A stretch of DNA of 64,000 nucleotides from Gambelia wislizenii (GCA_030847615.1 JAUMIR010000002.1:120676309-120740308), one strand, 5' to 3'. Numbered from the stretch's first letter, positions 21,430-32,770 are shown. A program made the numbers and translations. The notes: a model not told the origin generated them from the letters alone.

Positions 21430-24018
21430 TCAAATGCATGCATGCTTTGTAATTTTTAAAAACTCTTATGTAAACTGAAAGATCACTTTTCTATCTTCAC
21501 TGTGGACTCATCTCTCATAATGTGCTACTCCATTGCTAAGGGTTTAGTCTGGGATTTCTTGCACACTGGTGTTTACCACAAGCCTTTTTTCCATCATGAA
21601 TGCGCTACAGTATTTGGTTGTATTTCCATGGCCCACACAACACTGTATGTATTCAGTGTTCCCTCCGTCTCCATTTGATCTCTGGTGTGCTACAACTAAT
21701 TGACGATTTTTCCCCATCAATAGCCCTTAGTCATGCAAAACTCCCACAAGAAAAACACATGTGGTGCAAAATTGCATGCTTGTTCCATCTACTCTTCATC
21801 ACATGATCACGTGAGGGTGTGATTAGGCTGCTCAGTATTCACTCTGTCCCTACAGTCTTCCCAGTTCAACTTCCAGTGGCCATTTTGTTGAGACCCAGGA
21901 GAAGCTTCTGCACCAACCCCCGGAGCCCCAAAGCCTGATGGAGCTGAAAGGGAGGCTGAGGTGGCTGCGGGAAGAGAGAGGGAGAGGAAGGGGGGAGTGT
22001 GCACTCTCGCTCAGGCGCACTCGCTCGCTTGCAGACACCACCTACCCTCAGACACTGTCACTACCCACAGACAGCATGGGCTGGGGAGCGTCTCCCCTCC
22101 CCCTGCAAAGAGAAGCAGGGAGATGAAGAAGAAGACCCCTTCCCGCCCTCCCCTTCGATTCCCCTCTCCGCCACAAAGCTGAGCTGGCTGCAAGGTGGAG
22201 GGAGAGAGGATGGGTGGGGGAGAGCGTGTGCCCACGCCAGGGGAACAGGAAACATGGGGGGGAGTGAATGTATGTGCCAAGGCGAGGGATGGTGGAGGGA
22301 ATGGAGGGAGCCAAGCAAGCCCCGGGCTTCAGGGAGCCCTTGCTTCGAGTGGGCAGGCAGCTGGGGCTGCTGGGGCTTCATGACCCATGAAAGGAAGTTG
22401 TCCCGGGCTCCCACCAGGACAGCCTCCCTTGAAGCTCTACAGAATCCCTTACTGTGTATGCATGAACAGTAAAACAGGGGAAAGTGGAAAACAGATAGGT
22501 TTGCCTTGCCAGCTCTCCCCAGCATATTAAAGAAGCATAGATCAACAACGTCGATCAGTGAAATCAAGTGACAGACATACTGAACGTGGAAATAGCATGC
22601 CCTGAAAGTGCTTCAGTCATATAATAGCACCAAACATGCTGCTAAGTACGCATGCGCTAATTGATGGAAATACCAGGCAGAGGCTGAATTATCGTGAGAT
22701 CGCACAAAATACAAACGCAAACACAGCAAGAGCTACAAAATTGCACATGTGCACACTCATGCGAGGAAGTGATGTGAGAAGGAGGAGATTGACGCATAAA
22801 TGGGGAAATGACGGAAAGGAGGGGCATAGCCCTCAAATGTGGTGTGCAAAAAGCGCAACACTTGCTTGTTCTTCTGCCTCTGTTCCGGAATAGGCTGATA
22901 CAGGTGGTGCAAAACAGACATGAATCCATCATTTACATGACGGAATCATTGCACCTTCGGACCTCTGTGTGGTGAACACCACTGTTGACTGTTGCATGAG
23001 TACATAGGGGCAATAGTGAGTATTTCAGTCATTGTGCCCCCAGATGAAGCTTTTATCATAAAATCACTCTGTTTCATTCACAGAATTGTACAGATGGTGT
23101 ATGTATCATTGTCCTCTTCTACTTATGAGCATCCTTACGTCCTTACAAAAGCCTTGTTTTTCTACTGTGCCTTCCTTCCTTATGTCTTACCACAAAATAT
23201 CCAGTAAGGCGGAAATGACACAAGAGCTGTGCAGTATCAGTAGCACAAGTAACTGTCTGTTTGGAAGTACTCTACATCTTCTTACACTGAAAATGCACGG
23301 AAAAGCTGTGTATTTATTTTAAAGCTTACTTTTTGTAACAGAGCCATAAGAAATTCTGGTCTAAGCTCTCATCTAATGGATCTGCATGTCCAAAGCAATG
23401 TAGTAATAATGATGGCTTTGGGCATGTCATCAGTGGCCACTAGCCTCTGACCTTGAGGGCTGAAATTCCTTTGCAAGATCAGAGATTGGAAAAGCTACTT
23501 CTCAAATAGCAGCTCCCAGAATCCCCCACCTTGTGGGGGTTTTGGTTGGGAAACATGTAACTTTCTGAAGCTATGAGTAAAATTAAGGGCCAAACTAGAT
23601 ACTACATCATTCACACAGTTAGCACTCAGCAGGCTCTGGGGTCTCTAATCTGAATTAGGACCATAGATGGGGGATCTAAGCCTATATGCACACTGTGACC
23701 CCATTTCAGATCAAGGCCTTGTACCCACTGTTTGCATAAGAAGGAAAGCTCATTTTAGCATCAGAATTAAATGATGAAAGCACTGCTCCAGCTTCCCATG
23801 AGACTGATTTTGGAGCAGTAATGGCATGTCAGTTTTAATATTATGTGTTCCCAGAGTTTGGAAAAATAAATTTTGGGGTTTACAACTCCCAGAATATACC
23901 AGCCTGCCTGTCCATGGACATGAGACTGGGGGGTTGTGAGGGTTGTAGTCTGGAAAAGTTAATGTTTTCCCGTTTGGGAGTTTACAGTTCTCCACTTGAG
24001 CAGATGCTTCAAGTTCAG
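21430..24018. other. Non-coding stretch with a GC-richer block at 21880-22390
   Basis: The 21880-22390 part is GC- and purine-rich (GGGAAGAGAGAGGGAGAGG) but has few CpGs, so it is a weak promoter candidate at most. The many overlapping frames there on both strands (up to 168 aa) reflect low stop density. At 23490-23570 and 23850-23980, inverted ACTCCCAGAAT-type segments look like parts of old MITEs. Confidence 0.35.
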
Positions 24019-24245
24019 AGGGCCCTTTCCTACTACCCAGTTATAGTGCTGTGGTTCCATTTTATCTGCCATGGCTCCATTCTGTGGAATCCTGGGTTTT
24101 GCAGTTTGTGGAGGGGCTTTCAGAATTCTCAGCCAGAAGGCTCTAATGCCTCAAACAAGCTACAAACCACCAGATTTCATAGGATATTTCCACAGCAATT
24201 AAAGAGGAATCAAAGTGATATAACTGTGTAGTGTGAAAGGGCCCT
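24019..24245. mobile_element. Palindromic MITE, family C, copy 2 (complete)
   Basis: A perfect 11-bp terminal inverted repeat AGGGCCCTTTC/GAAAGGGCCCT encloses the family palindrome (TTATAGTGCTGTGGTTCC on the left, ATCAAAGTGATATAACTG on the right). No transposase; a hAT-like or other TIR superfamily is possible. Confidence 0.8.
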
Positions 24246-24280
24246 GAGTCCTAATGAACTACCACACACAAAGTATAGAG

Positions 24281-24893
24281 AATCATAGAATTGCAGAATT
24301 GGAAGTGACTACAAGGGCCATCCAGTCCAACCCTCTGCTGTGCAGGAATACACAGGGCTCATCTACACCAGGCAGGATACACTGGCTCCCATTTCCCCCC
24401 ATTATTTGCAGAAAACAGGCCAGAATCCAAACAGGATGCTGGCCCATTCGCTAAAGCTGCCACTGCTGCCATTTTCTCATTGATGCAAAAGCCAGGCAGG
24501 AGTCCCGCAACATGTGACTGCAGGCCCCCTGCATATGACCAGCTTTGGTCACATGCTGGAGAACCCTTGCCTGGTTTCTGGGAAAGCCAGGGAGATAGTG
24601 GCAGCAGTGAGGAATGGTATTCTTGGATGGACTCCCACAGACACATGGGTCCGAGCCAGTGATACCGGATTAAACTTGTACTTTCTTAAAACATGGTAAA
24701 GGGCCCTATACTGGCTTGCCCCCATTCCAGCCCCATATCTGCCCCAGGGATCATTTGGACTGCCCAGGGCAGATCAGGGTAAATGCCCTGCATCATTTGG
24801 ACTGCAGAGCTCTGAAACTGGGGTAAGCCAGGGTATTTGGTCAGTGTAGACAAGCCCATAATCAAAGCACTCACAAAGGATGGCCAAAGAATG
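24281..24893 (-). mobile_element. CR1 LINE 3' terminus interrupted by a TIR-2 element
   Basis: The left part (24281-24352) is the reverse complement of the CR1 tail (AATCATAGAATTGCAGAATT, then CCAGTCCAACCCTCTGC and GCAGGAATACACA). The sequence resumes at about 24859 with AATCAAAGCACTCACAAAGG and GATGGCCA, the next part of the same CR1. The insert occupies 24353-24858. Confidence 0.8.
24353..24858. mobile_element. TIR-2 non-autonomous DNA transposon, copy 1
   Basis: It starts CAGGGCTCATCTACAC and ends GTGTAGACAAGCCCA, inverted ends with a CAGGG-type terminus of hAT style. The interior has inverted GGTCACATGC-like and CTGGCTTGCCCCCATTCC / GGGGTAAGCCAGGGTA segments. Relatives are at 40654-41208 and 42838-43328. 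It is inserted in a CR1 tail, so it moved after that CR1. Confidence 0.75.
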
Positions 24894-24899
24894 ACAACT

Positions 24900-27690
24900 G
24901 AGATAACAGCTAATACATGTGCATGTATGTGCACATTTAACTCTTTCTCTGCTTCAGAGGATCCCCTCAAGCTATTTTCTCCCCACACATACCCCGATTT
25001 GCCAAACATTTCTTTTCTTCTCAAAATGCATATTATGAACTCTAGAAGGGAGGGTGGAGAGGAGTGGTTGCAAAGCAGTTGGCAAGATAGTTTCGGAATG
25101 GAAAAGTGACCGGTGGGGGAAGAGTTAATCCCTCCCACCCGCTGCCACTTTTGCCTCACATGGTCACTTCTTCAAGATGCTTTTCTCTAAGAAAAACAGC
25201 CCTTGGGGCTTGGATGACATGCTTATGCACAAAACGTGTGATTCAGCCCTAAAATGGAGATTTGAAGCATTGCATGCTTTTTTCTTTCATACACCTCTTG
25301 ACGACTTCATGCTGAGACAAATCATTCTAGCTGCAGCAGGTCAAATGACCTCTGCTTTTAGATCAGGTGGATGCCCATAAGTTTGTGTATGAGGTCACTG
25401 AATAAATCAGGAGAGAAGGAAAACATGGTCTTCATAATTTCCTTATTTGAGAGCAGCCTCATTCAGTAGTCTCCCATCCTTGACTCCCACCTCATTTTCA
25501 CAGAGAATCTTTGAGAAGATGCCAAGACATTTCATTTTTGTGCTCAGTAAGACACCTCTTACTGCCAGTTATGCTTTACAGGGAAACTAGAAGAACAAAC
25601 CTCTGCACCCAGAAATGTATCCTTGAGATGCTAATATGAGCCATTGGACCTTTGCAAAACTAATTATGAGAGCAGTGGCAGTGGACCAGAGCTTGGAAAA
25701 GTTACTGTTTGGGACTGCAGTTTCCATGCTAGCAGGAGAGTAATTTGAAAATTGTCCAAAAATATTTTGCCATGCTCCACACTAGACATCAGATTCTTTT
25801 TCTGCCAGAGATGCACATAAGTTTAGGTCACTTACTCAGCCTGTCTATGCTGCCTATTTGTTATAAGTGGTGATTTTATGACTCCCTTTTCCCCACCAGT
25901 TTCTGCTGAAACCAGAACGTCCTTGAAGAACACTGCCTTTCACTATGCAGCTATGCAGTGTCCAGTACATTGGAAGGAACCCTCATCTTGTGACAGATAT
26001 ATTCATGTTACTTTCATACACAGGCCCTACTGTTAGGCAAGTGAGACACTGCCTCAGGCAGTGGATGCTGAGAGCAGCAAAGAATAGGGTGACAGAAATC
26101 TCTGTTAGCCGTGCCAGTTGTGCATGGCCAGAGCCCAGGCAGTTGGTGCTGGATGTATGTATCCCTTTATGAAAGGCCAGAGTTGTGTGTGTGCCACCCG
26201 GCCTTCCCTGTACTTAGATGCTATGCTCAGGTGCTGTGGAAGATGCTGTCCTATCACCATTTTTGAAATAACATTCAGCACTCCAGTACAGAATGAAGGG
26301 GAGGAGGGGCTGCACACTATTTTGTCCTTTGCCTCAAGCAGCAAAATGTCTTGGACTAGCCCTGTTCATATCAATAACAATTTATTGTTGCTAAGTCCTA
26401 ATTCTGAGCTTGAAGCTACTGGGGACAGCAATGCTTCTTTCTGCTGCCCTCCATATTCCACCCTGCTATTCTCACTGAGATTTACTGCAAGGCACAAATG
26501 TTTAGGATTGTAGTGATAAGTAGGCCACAAATTAAATGCAGACACCCACCTCTTCATATAAATAGTATTTGTATTTTCCCTTTAGTAGGGATACGGTCAG
26601 GAGGCTCTCCAACCTATTAAACAGTAAATCCTTATAAAGCTGTATTTTTGTGTGAAATGTTTGTAATATGAGAGTGATCATACAAACATTTTAGAACATG
26701 TTAGGAACCTAGAACCCATGAGTATACAACTGTAGCATAAACTGTAGCCTATATTTCAGGGTTGTACAGCTTGTGGTCTTTCTTCCAAAAATTGAATGTC
26801 AGTTCCCATCAGCAAGTGTTGAATACCAGCTCCCAACAGCCCTAGTTAGCATGGCCTGTAGCCAGTAATGATGGGTACTGTAGGGAGGGCTGGGTTTCTA
26901 TGTGGCATGAATTCAGAAGGAAAACATTGGGCAAAGTTCCAAGTACAATCTAGTTTTGGGGTCCTTTATCACTTAGGAGTAAATCCCTTAGTACTGTATT
27001 TAGCAAACAAACATGGGACAGAGCCATAGGAGGAACTGAGCACTCAGAGCTTAAAAGGGCAGTTTAATATGCACTGGGGAGACATGAAGTCTGCAAATGC
27101 AATGTGGATAGATAAATACCAGTATTAGATTAAGAAGGATTCCCCATTCCCCAATAATCTCACCTCTGTTGCTTAAAACAGGGAGACATATTCCCAAAGT
27201 ATCAGTCAGTGGCAATATTCATCCTGCCTACCCTTTTGTTTATCTTACTGCCCACAATTAAACCTTTTGAGACACTTTACATGGTGATAGACTTATTATA
27301 GGGTTGTAGAAAGCAGAGACTTAGAAGAAAGGGCAAAGGGGTGTTGTAATTGCAGGAGTCTCCATCCCAGAAAACTAATTGGTAGGATGTGCCTGGATGA
27401 CTCAAGGAAGCAAGCCACATAGCCACACACACGCAGGAGCACACAGTGAGAAGTTGTTAAAATAGTCTTGTTATGTAGTGTTATTTCTCTTCTCGAGGTA
27501 AAATTTTGTGCTTATTTTTAAATGCTTGAATGTGCTGTGGCATTCAGAAGGCAGGAGACCAGTGTCCTGGAATGACTGGATTGGAAGCAAACAGAAAGTA
27601 GAAATTATTATAATATTATTATATATTATTAAATTGTGTGTGTGTGTGTGTGTAATTATCATATAAATTTCTAGCAGGGATAAGAATAAA
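24900..27690. other. No recognised gene; scattered MITE-like fragments
   Basis: About 2.8 kb of non-coding DNA. Short motifs near 25690-25740 (CTTGGAAAAGTTACTG, then GGGACTGCAGTTTCC) resemble parts of MITEs. A (GT)n run lies at about 27634-27652. Confidence 0.4.
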
Positions 27691-27699
27691 ACTGATCAT

Positions 27700-27900
27700 G
27701 TTCACAGATGGTGCCTGATCATGGAAGTGAAACATGGTCAGGCCTGGTTATTACTTGGATGGTGGGCCACCATGGAATACCTGGCATGGTGGGCTATATT
27801 GAGGGGGGAAAGCAATATGAAACCACCTCTGAGTATTACTTGCCTAAGAAAATACTGTGAAATTCATGGGGCCACCATAAATTAATGGGCAACTTGAGGG
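27700..27900 (+). mobile_element. 5S rRNA-derived SINE with Bov-B-type tail, copy 1
   Basis: The head (CCTGATCATGGAAGTGAAAC, GGTCAGGCCTGGTTATTAC, TTGGATGGTGGGCCACC) follows the 3' half of 5S rRNA, including the internal pol III promoter region. The body has GCCTAAGAAAATACTGTGAA and the tail GGGGCCACCATAAATTAATG, the Bov-B-like end. It is followed by a GAAA-rich tract. Diverged relative to the copy at 53361. Confidence 0.8.
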
Positions 27901-27903
27901 GAA

Positions 27904-27944
27904 GGGAAGGGAGAAAGAAAGAAAAGAAAAGAAAGAAAAAGCAA
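27904..27944. repeat. (GAAA)n/(GGGAA)n purine tract
   Basis: Imperfect GAAA repeats directly follow the SINE. A similar tract occurs at about 47447-47492. Confidence 0.8.
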
Positions 27945-28280
27945 CGTGTTAGCTTCAAATGCCATTCTTACTTCTTTTTGCTTGAGACTGTACTAGAAAA
28001 TGAAGGCATTTCCAAATGACTCTTTTATTGTATAATTCCCATTCTTCATCCTGGGAAATGAGGGATCTAGAAGTCAGTATTTTTTACTTGTTGTCCTGTT
28101 ACATCCCTTCTTCTTCCTGCATCTTTGTTCTTACCACCCCAAAATATGGTAACTGTAGAAAGGCAAGAAAAAGTTCACAGGGCCTTTTTGATTGCAAGGA
28201 ACTGTCTATCTGGAGGGATTCAAAGAAGAGGTTACAGTTCCATTTCCTTTTCCACAAAAAAAAAAGGAAGTGGAGCTGTA

Positions 28281-28592
28281 ACATGCTCTCCAATATTTCA
28301 CAGATGAAAATCAGGGCACATGTGGCCAAGCAACATCAGAGTGTGATTAAGATGGCAAACATTATTAATGAGGAAGAACACACATGCTAGGAGAAGCTGC
28401 AGCAGTTTGCTTTTCCCTCAGTCTACATGGAAGGGCAAGATTTCGGCCCATTCCTGTCATCTCCCCACTGATGAGTTAACTGAATGCAAACTATTTTGCA
28501 CTTTGACCTCAGTCTGCAGCAAATGCAGTAAACTGAGGGCAGAGGGGGGAAGTGAAAGCAGGAGAGAGAAACTGGGACATTTTAATCAGACA
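28281..28592 (+). mobile_element. TIR-1 element, copy 3
   Basis: It begins ACATGCTCTCCAATATTTCA and shares CAAGCAACATCAGAGTGTG, GAAGAACACACATGCTAGGA, TTGCACTTTGACCTCAGT and GAGAGAAACTGGGACATTTT with other copies. The 3' end is truncated after the ACATTTTAATCAGAC segment. Confidence 0.7.
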
Positions 28593-28814
28593 TGATTGAT
28601 TTTGTCTGTATATTAAGAGACCTGTATTTCTAGTTCAGGAACGGAACAAAGTTAGGACATTTTAAAAATAAATTGCTATTGGGCATCCATTCTCCCATTC
28701 AAAATGTTCATGAGTGGAAGCTTCTCCAATACATACAATTTTGACATTTAAATTGTGTTGAAAGGGATTCTGAAAAAGAAGGAACTGCAAATACATTTAC
28801 ACATATCAGTATAT

Positions 28815-29356
28815 TAGTAGTAGTAGTATCATCTTTTATATCTTGCCTTTCTCCCAGCAGTGGTACCCAAGGCAGCTAACAACCTCTTTAAAACCATAAA
28901 AGCTAAAAACAGGAAAGAGTTAAAATTACATTATAAATAAAACATTTAGAAAATAATTAAACAATTTATAAGTTAAAAACATTAAACAGTAAAAATATTA
29001 AAATACCTTTGAAAAAACCTTCACATTTTTAAAACCATACCACACAACCTCACAAACCCAGCCCTTGCTAGTTCATAAAAACCTGGTGGCATAAAAATGT
29101 CTTAACCTGCCACCAGCAGGAAAGCAAAGATGGAGGGAGTTCCAAAGTCTTGGGAGCTGCCACCGAGAACACCCTCTCCCTCGTTCCCACCAAATGAGCC
29201 TGAGAGGGTGGTGGGACAGAGAAAGGGGCTTCTCTAGCTGATCTTAAAGCTCTACTGGGCTCATACAGGGAGATACTGCCCTTCAAATAACCTGGATCCA
29301 TGCTGTATAGGGTTTTATAGGTCAAAACCAGCACTTTGAATTGTGCCCAGAAATGA
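28815..29356 (-). mobile_element. L2/CR1-group LINE 3' part, reverse orientation
   Basis: The reverse frame at 29068-29367 encodes the segment downstream of the RT in L2-type elements (AQFKVLVLTYKTLY, GYLKGSISLYEPSRALRSA, GTRERVFSVAAPKTLE). The 3'UTR side (28845-29060) has TTGCCTTTCTCCCAGCAGTG and an A-rich run. The LWNSLP-type motif is damaged. Confidence 0.8.
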
Positions 29357-29419
29357 GTTGGCAGCAATGGAAGTGTTGCAACAAAGGAGTTGTGTGCTCC
29401 CTATAGCTAGCATTCAAAG

Positions 29420-29548
29420 ACATAGTCATGTTAGTCGGGAATATCAGTATGAAATGGGATCTTGTAGCACCTTTGAGACTAACTGAGAGAAAGAAGTTGG
29501 TGGCATATGCTTTCATAGACTTAAGTCTACTTCCTCAGATGCATGGAA
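29420..29548 (-). mobile_element. Penelope-like repeat with hammerhead-like core
   Basis: On the - strand the repeat reads CATCTGAGGAAGTAGACTT onward and ends near CTCAAAGGTGCTACAAGATC, a repeat I recognise as very common in reptile genomes. It carries a hammerhead-like core: CUGAGGA (29532-29538), a 6-bp stem II with a UUAA loop (29515-29530) and GAAA (29511-29514), followed by a GC-AUAU-GC mini stem III. The expected UH cleavage dinucleotide after stem III reads CA here, so cleavage may be lost. Assignment to Penelope-like elements is from family knowledge. Confidence 0.55.
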
Positions 29549-29996
29549 TAAAGTGTCCTGCATTGAGGCCATGATATTGAGAACACAGCTGCACTGGGCA
29601 GGGCACATTTCTAGGATGGAGGACCATCGCCTCCCAAAAATACTACTCTACGGTGAACTCGCCACGGGTCAGCGTAAGAGGGGCGCTCCAGAAAAGCGAT
29701 ACAAGGACTCCCTGAAACAACATCTCAGGCTCGGCCAAATTGATCACCAACAATGGTCCGCCCTGGCCTCACATCGGTAGGCATTGAGACACACTATCCA
29801 CAATGCTGCAGCCTTATTTGAGAACTCACGCCGAACAAGTCTTGAAGAGAAATGACAACGCAGAAAGAATCAGAACCCGGAAACAACACCTAAGGAGACC
29901 TTCTGCTGTGCTTTCTGCAACCGGACTTGTTTATCTCAGATTGGCCTTTTTAGTCATCAGCGCGCTTGCAGAAAGTGCGGGATGAGTCCTTCCTGA
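29549..29996 (+). mobile_element. LINE ORF2 C-terminus with zinc-finger-like motif, copy 1
   Basis: The frame encodes SIEAMILRTQLHWAGHISRM, HRLPKILLYGELATGQRKRG, KRYKDSLKQHLRLGQIDHQQ and, in another frame, CAFCNRTCLSQIGLFSHQRAC, a C2H2/C2HC-like finger. This resembles the C-terminus of RTE-like non-LTR retrotransposons, though the exact clade is uncertain. A stop after ASHR and a frame change make it a pseudogene. A closely similar copy is at 63541-64000. Confidence 0.7.
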
Positions 29997-30041
29997 ATCT
30001 TTGTTTGCAAAGAAAAGACAGAGAGAGAGAGAGAGTGTGTG

Positions 30042-30301
30042 TGTGTAACTGGTACTCAGGACAAGAGCCTACTGTTAAGACAGAATATGGAGGAAAAGAA
30101 TGGTTTCCAATTGGCAAAGGGGTCAGGCAAGGTCATATTTTATCACCCTATCTGTTTAACTTGTATACTGAACATATCATACATAAAGCAAGATTAGACT
30201 TGGAGGAAGGAGGTGTGAAAATTGGAGGAAGGATCATCAACAATTTAAGATATGCAGATGACACCCTACTACTAGTGAAAAATAGCAAAGGCTTGAAATG
30301 A
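30042..30301 (+). pseudogene. Bov-B reverse-transcriptase fragment (YADD motif)
   Basis: The open frame covers NWYSGQEPTVKTEYGG to YADDTLLLVKNSKG. It retains the QG...SP...N turn and the YADD catalytic box of RTE reverse transcriptases. It stops shortly after the YADD motif, and later RT segments are in other frames. The (GT)n just upstream at 30028-30046 marks the 5' truncation. Confidence 0.85.
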
Positions 30302-30610
30302 TTACTGAAGAAAGGAAAGAAAGTGTAAAGCCTGGTTTATGGAGGCACATTAAGAAAACAAAAATAATTACCACAGATGAGTCACATAACTTAAAATAGA
30401 CAATGACGATGTTGAAATAGTTCAAGGTTTTCCATACCTTAGCTCAATCCTTAATCAGAATGGAGACTGCAGTCGAGAAATCAGAAGAAAACTAGGACTT
30501 GGAAGAGCAGCTATGAAGGAACTAGGCAAGATCCTAAAGTGTAAAGCTATATCAGTGAATGCTAAAGTTAGGATTGTCCATGCCACCATATTTCCCATTT
30601 CTATATATAG

Positions 30611-31754
30611 TAATAATAATAATAATAATAATAATATTTATTTATACCCTGCCCCTCTGTTAAAACAATTGGGGCGGCTTACAAAAATTAAAATACAATA
30701 CAGATAAAAATCCCTAAACACCCCCCACCCCACCCTCCCCCATAAAAAAAATTAAACAAATGTAAATTAAAAGAAATGGTCTAAAATCACCTTTAAAAAC
30801 AATAAATACAATAAATAGCCAGCGGAATAAAAGAAGCCAGGATCCCCTGAGGCCGGGATCTAATTTGGAAAGGCCTGCCGAAAGAGATCCGTCTTTAGTG
30901 CTTTTTTAAAGCTACTCAGGCTTGTCATCTGACGGATCTCATTCGGCAGACCATTCCACAATTTGGGGGCGATTACTGAAAAGGCCCTCTGGGAGGTTGC
31001 AGACAGCCTAGATTTTTGTGGCTGAAGCAAATTCCTCCCAGAGGACCGGAGTGCACGGGGAGGATTATATGGGAGGAGGCGGTTCCGGAGATAAGTTGGA
31101 CCCAAGCCATTTAGGGCTTTAAAGGTAATAACCAACACCTTATACTGGGCCCGGAAACTGATAGGCAGCCAGTGGAGAGATCTTAACACTGGAGTTATAT
31201 GGTCTCTCCGAGATGTTCCCGAGACCACTCTGGCTGCCATATTTTGTACCAACTGAAGTTTCCGGACCAAGCATGAGGGCAGCCCCATGTAGAGCACATT
31301 GCAGAAATCTAGACGAGAGGTTACCAGCGTGTGCACCACAGTCTCGAGGTCCTTTACTTCCAAGAAATGGCGCAGCTGGCGTATCAGCCGAAGCTGATAA
31401 CAGGCGCTCCTGACTGTCGCATTCACCTGACTCGTCATCTGAAGCGATGAATCAAGGAGCACCCCCAAACTGCGAACACAGTCCTTAACGGAGAGCGTGA
31501 CCCCGTCCAGGACTGGAGGTCGCAACCCAACTCCTGGTTTTGGGGCCCCTACCGTGAGCACCTCCGTTTTGTCTGGATTTAATCTCAATCTGTTTTTCCT
31601 CATCCAGCCCATTACTGCTTTAAGACAGTCATTAAGAGGAGAGACACCATCGGAATTTGAGGCTGACGATCGGGACAAGGGGAAATAGATCTAGGTGTAA
31701 TCAGCGTACTGATAACACCCAGCCCCATAACTCCGAATCATCTCATCCAGCGGC
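30611..31754 (-). mobile_element. L2 LINE, 5'-truncated, inserted in Bov-B with TATAG duplication
   Basis: The 3' end is at the left, with a (TAA)n tail at about 30611-30637, then a UTR with TGCCCCTCTGTTAAAACAAT and poly-C. TATAG at 30606-30610 and at 31755-31759 bounds the element, and the flanking Bov-B reading continues across it. The coding part is in the feature 30860-31678. Confidence 0.9.
30860..31678 (-). pseudogene. L2 ORF2, region downstream of RT active site
   Basis: A 272-codon open frame begins just upstream of LKAVMGWMRKNRLRLNPDKT and contains LGVLLDSSLQMTSQVNATVR, VTSRLDFCNVLYMGLPS, AARVVSGTSRRDHITPVL, HWLPISFRAQYKVLVITFKA and KLWNGLPNEIRQ, all diagnostic of the L2 reverse-transcriptase C-terminal region. 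The RT catalytic box and endonuclease are absent because of 5' truncation. The frame is uninterrupted, so this is a fairly young copy. Confidence 0.92.
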
Positions 31755-32169
31755 TATAGTTGTGAAAGCTGGACTGTAAAGAAAACTGATAGGAAGAAAA
31801 TCAATTAATTTGAAATGTGGTGCTGGAGAAGAGTTCTGTGGGTACCATGGACTGTTATAAAGACAAATCAATGGGCCCTAGAGCAAATAAAGCCTGAACT
31901 TTCCCTAGAAGCTAAGATGACTAAACTGAGACTGTCCTGCTTTGGACATATCATGAGAAGATATGACTCACTAGAAAAGGTAATAATGCTGGGTAAGGTA
32001 GGAGGCAATAGGAAAAGAGGAAGACCACATTTCAAATGAATAGACTCAGTCAAGGAAGCCACAGCCAGACCTGCAAGACCTGAGCAGGGATGTTGATAAT
32101 AGGGTAACTCAGAGGTCTCTCACTCATAGGATCACCTTAAGTCGAAATCATCTTGACAGCAGTTAACTA

Positions 32170-32770
32170 CAAATCCTAGCAGTTTTTCTTATCCTGTCCA
32201 CCACTAGGGGGAAAAAAACCTGAATTAAAAAGAAGAAAAAGCTCTGAAACTCTTGTCAAAGCTTCTAAGAATTGGTTAAAAAAATTGAACTGGGATTGTA
32301 AAGAATACATATTTGGGGGTTATTTTTATTTTTGGTTTACAGTTACTTATAGAAGGCATTGAAACAGGGATGAGGATTATGTGGTTTACTGATTAACTTG
32401 TATGTGTCCATTTTTCTCCATTCTGTGTCCAAAAGCCAGGACTGGTTGTCCATTTGGACACACAACTATTCCTTAAAAATACAGCTTTGACACAGAGTAT
32501 TCTCTCCCTCCAGTTGGAATTTTCCTGCTCTCCTGGCTATATTTTCTAATGGATTCCAAATTTCATTGAAGTATCAGAGTAAATATGACCCTTATGAGAG
32601 GGAATGAGGTTTCTCGGGCTGATTATCTAAATAGTTCCCTATTGTTTTGTGTAGTGATGCCAACTACCTGGAGTCAGGGCTGACACGAAGAGAACTTTTA
32701 TTTCTTCCTTTTTAAAAACGGTATCTGAAGCATTTCATACACACAATGTGGGGCAAGGCTAAGAACTAGA
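32170..32770. other. No recognised gene or repeat
   Basis: AT-rich non-coding DNA between the Bov-B tail and a hAT element. Confidence 0.4.

Larger units (their letters stand above)
30040..32166 (+). mobile_element. Bov-B/RTE LINE, split by an L2 insertion
   Basis: The left part (30040-30610) encodes RT with IGKGVRQGHILSPYLFNLYT and the catalytic INNLRYADDTLLL. The right part (31755-32166) resumes with SCESWTVKKTDRKK-like coding, FEMWCWRRVLWVPWT and KLRLSCFGHIMRR. The 3' terminus GGATCACCTTAAGTCGAAATC (32129 onward) is the same tail that the Sauria and 5S SINEs carry, which identifies it as their partner LINE type. Multiple stops and frame changes show it is inactive. Confidence 0.85.

Noticed and set aside
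22061..22567. 168-aa reverse frame in the GC-richer block at 22 kb
   Set aside because: Overlaps four other open frames on both strands; CT-rich low complexity.
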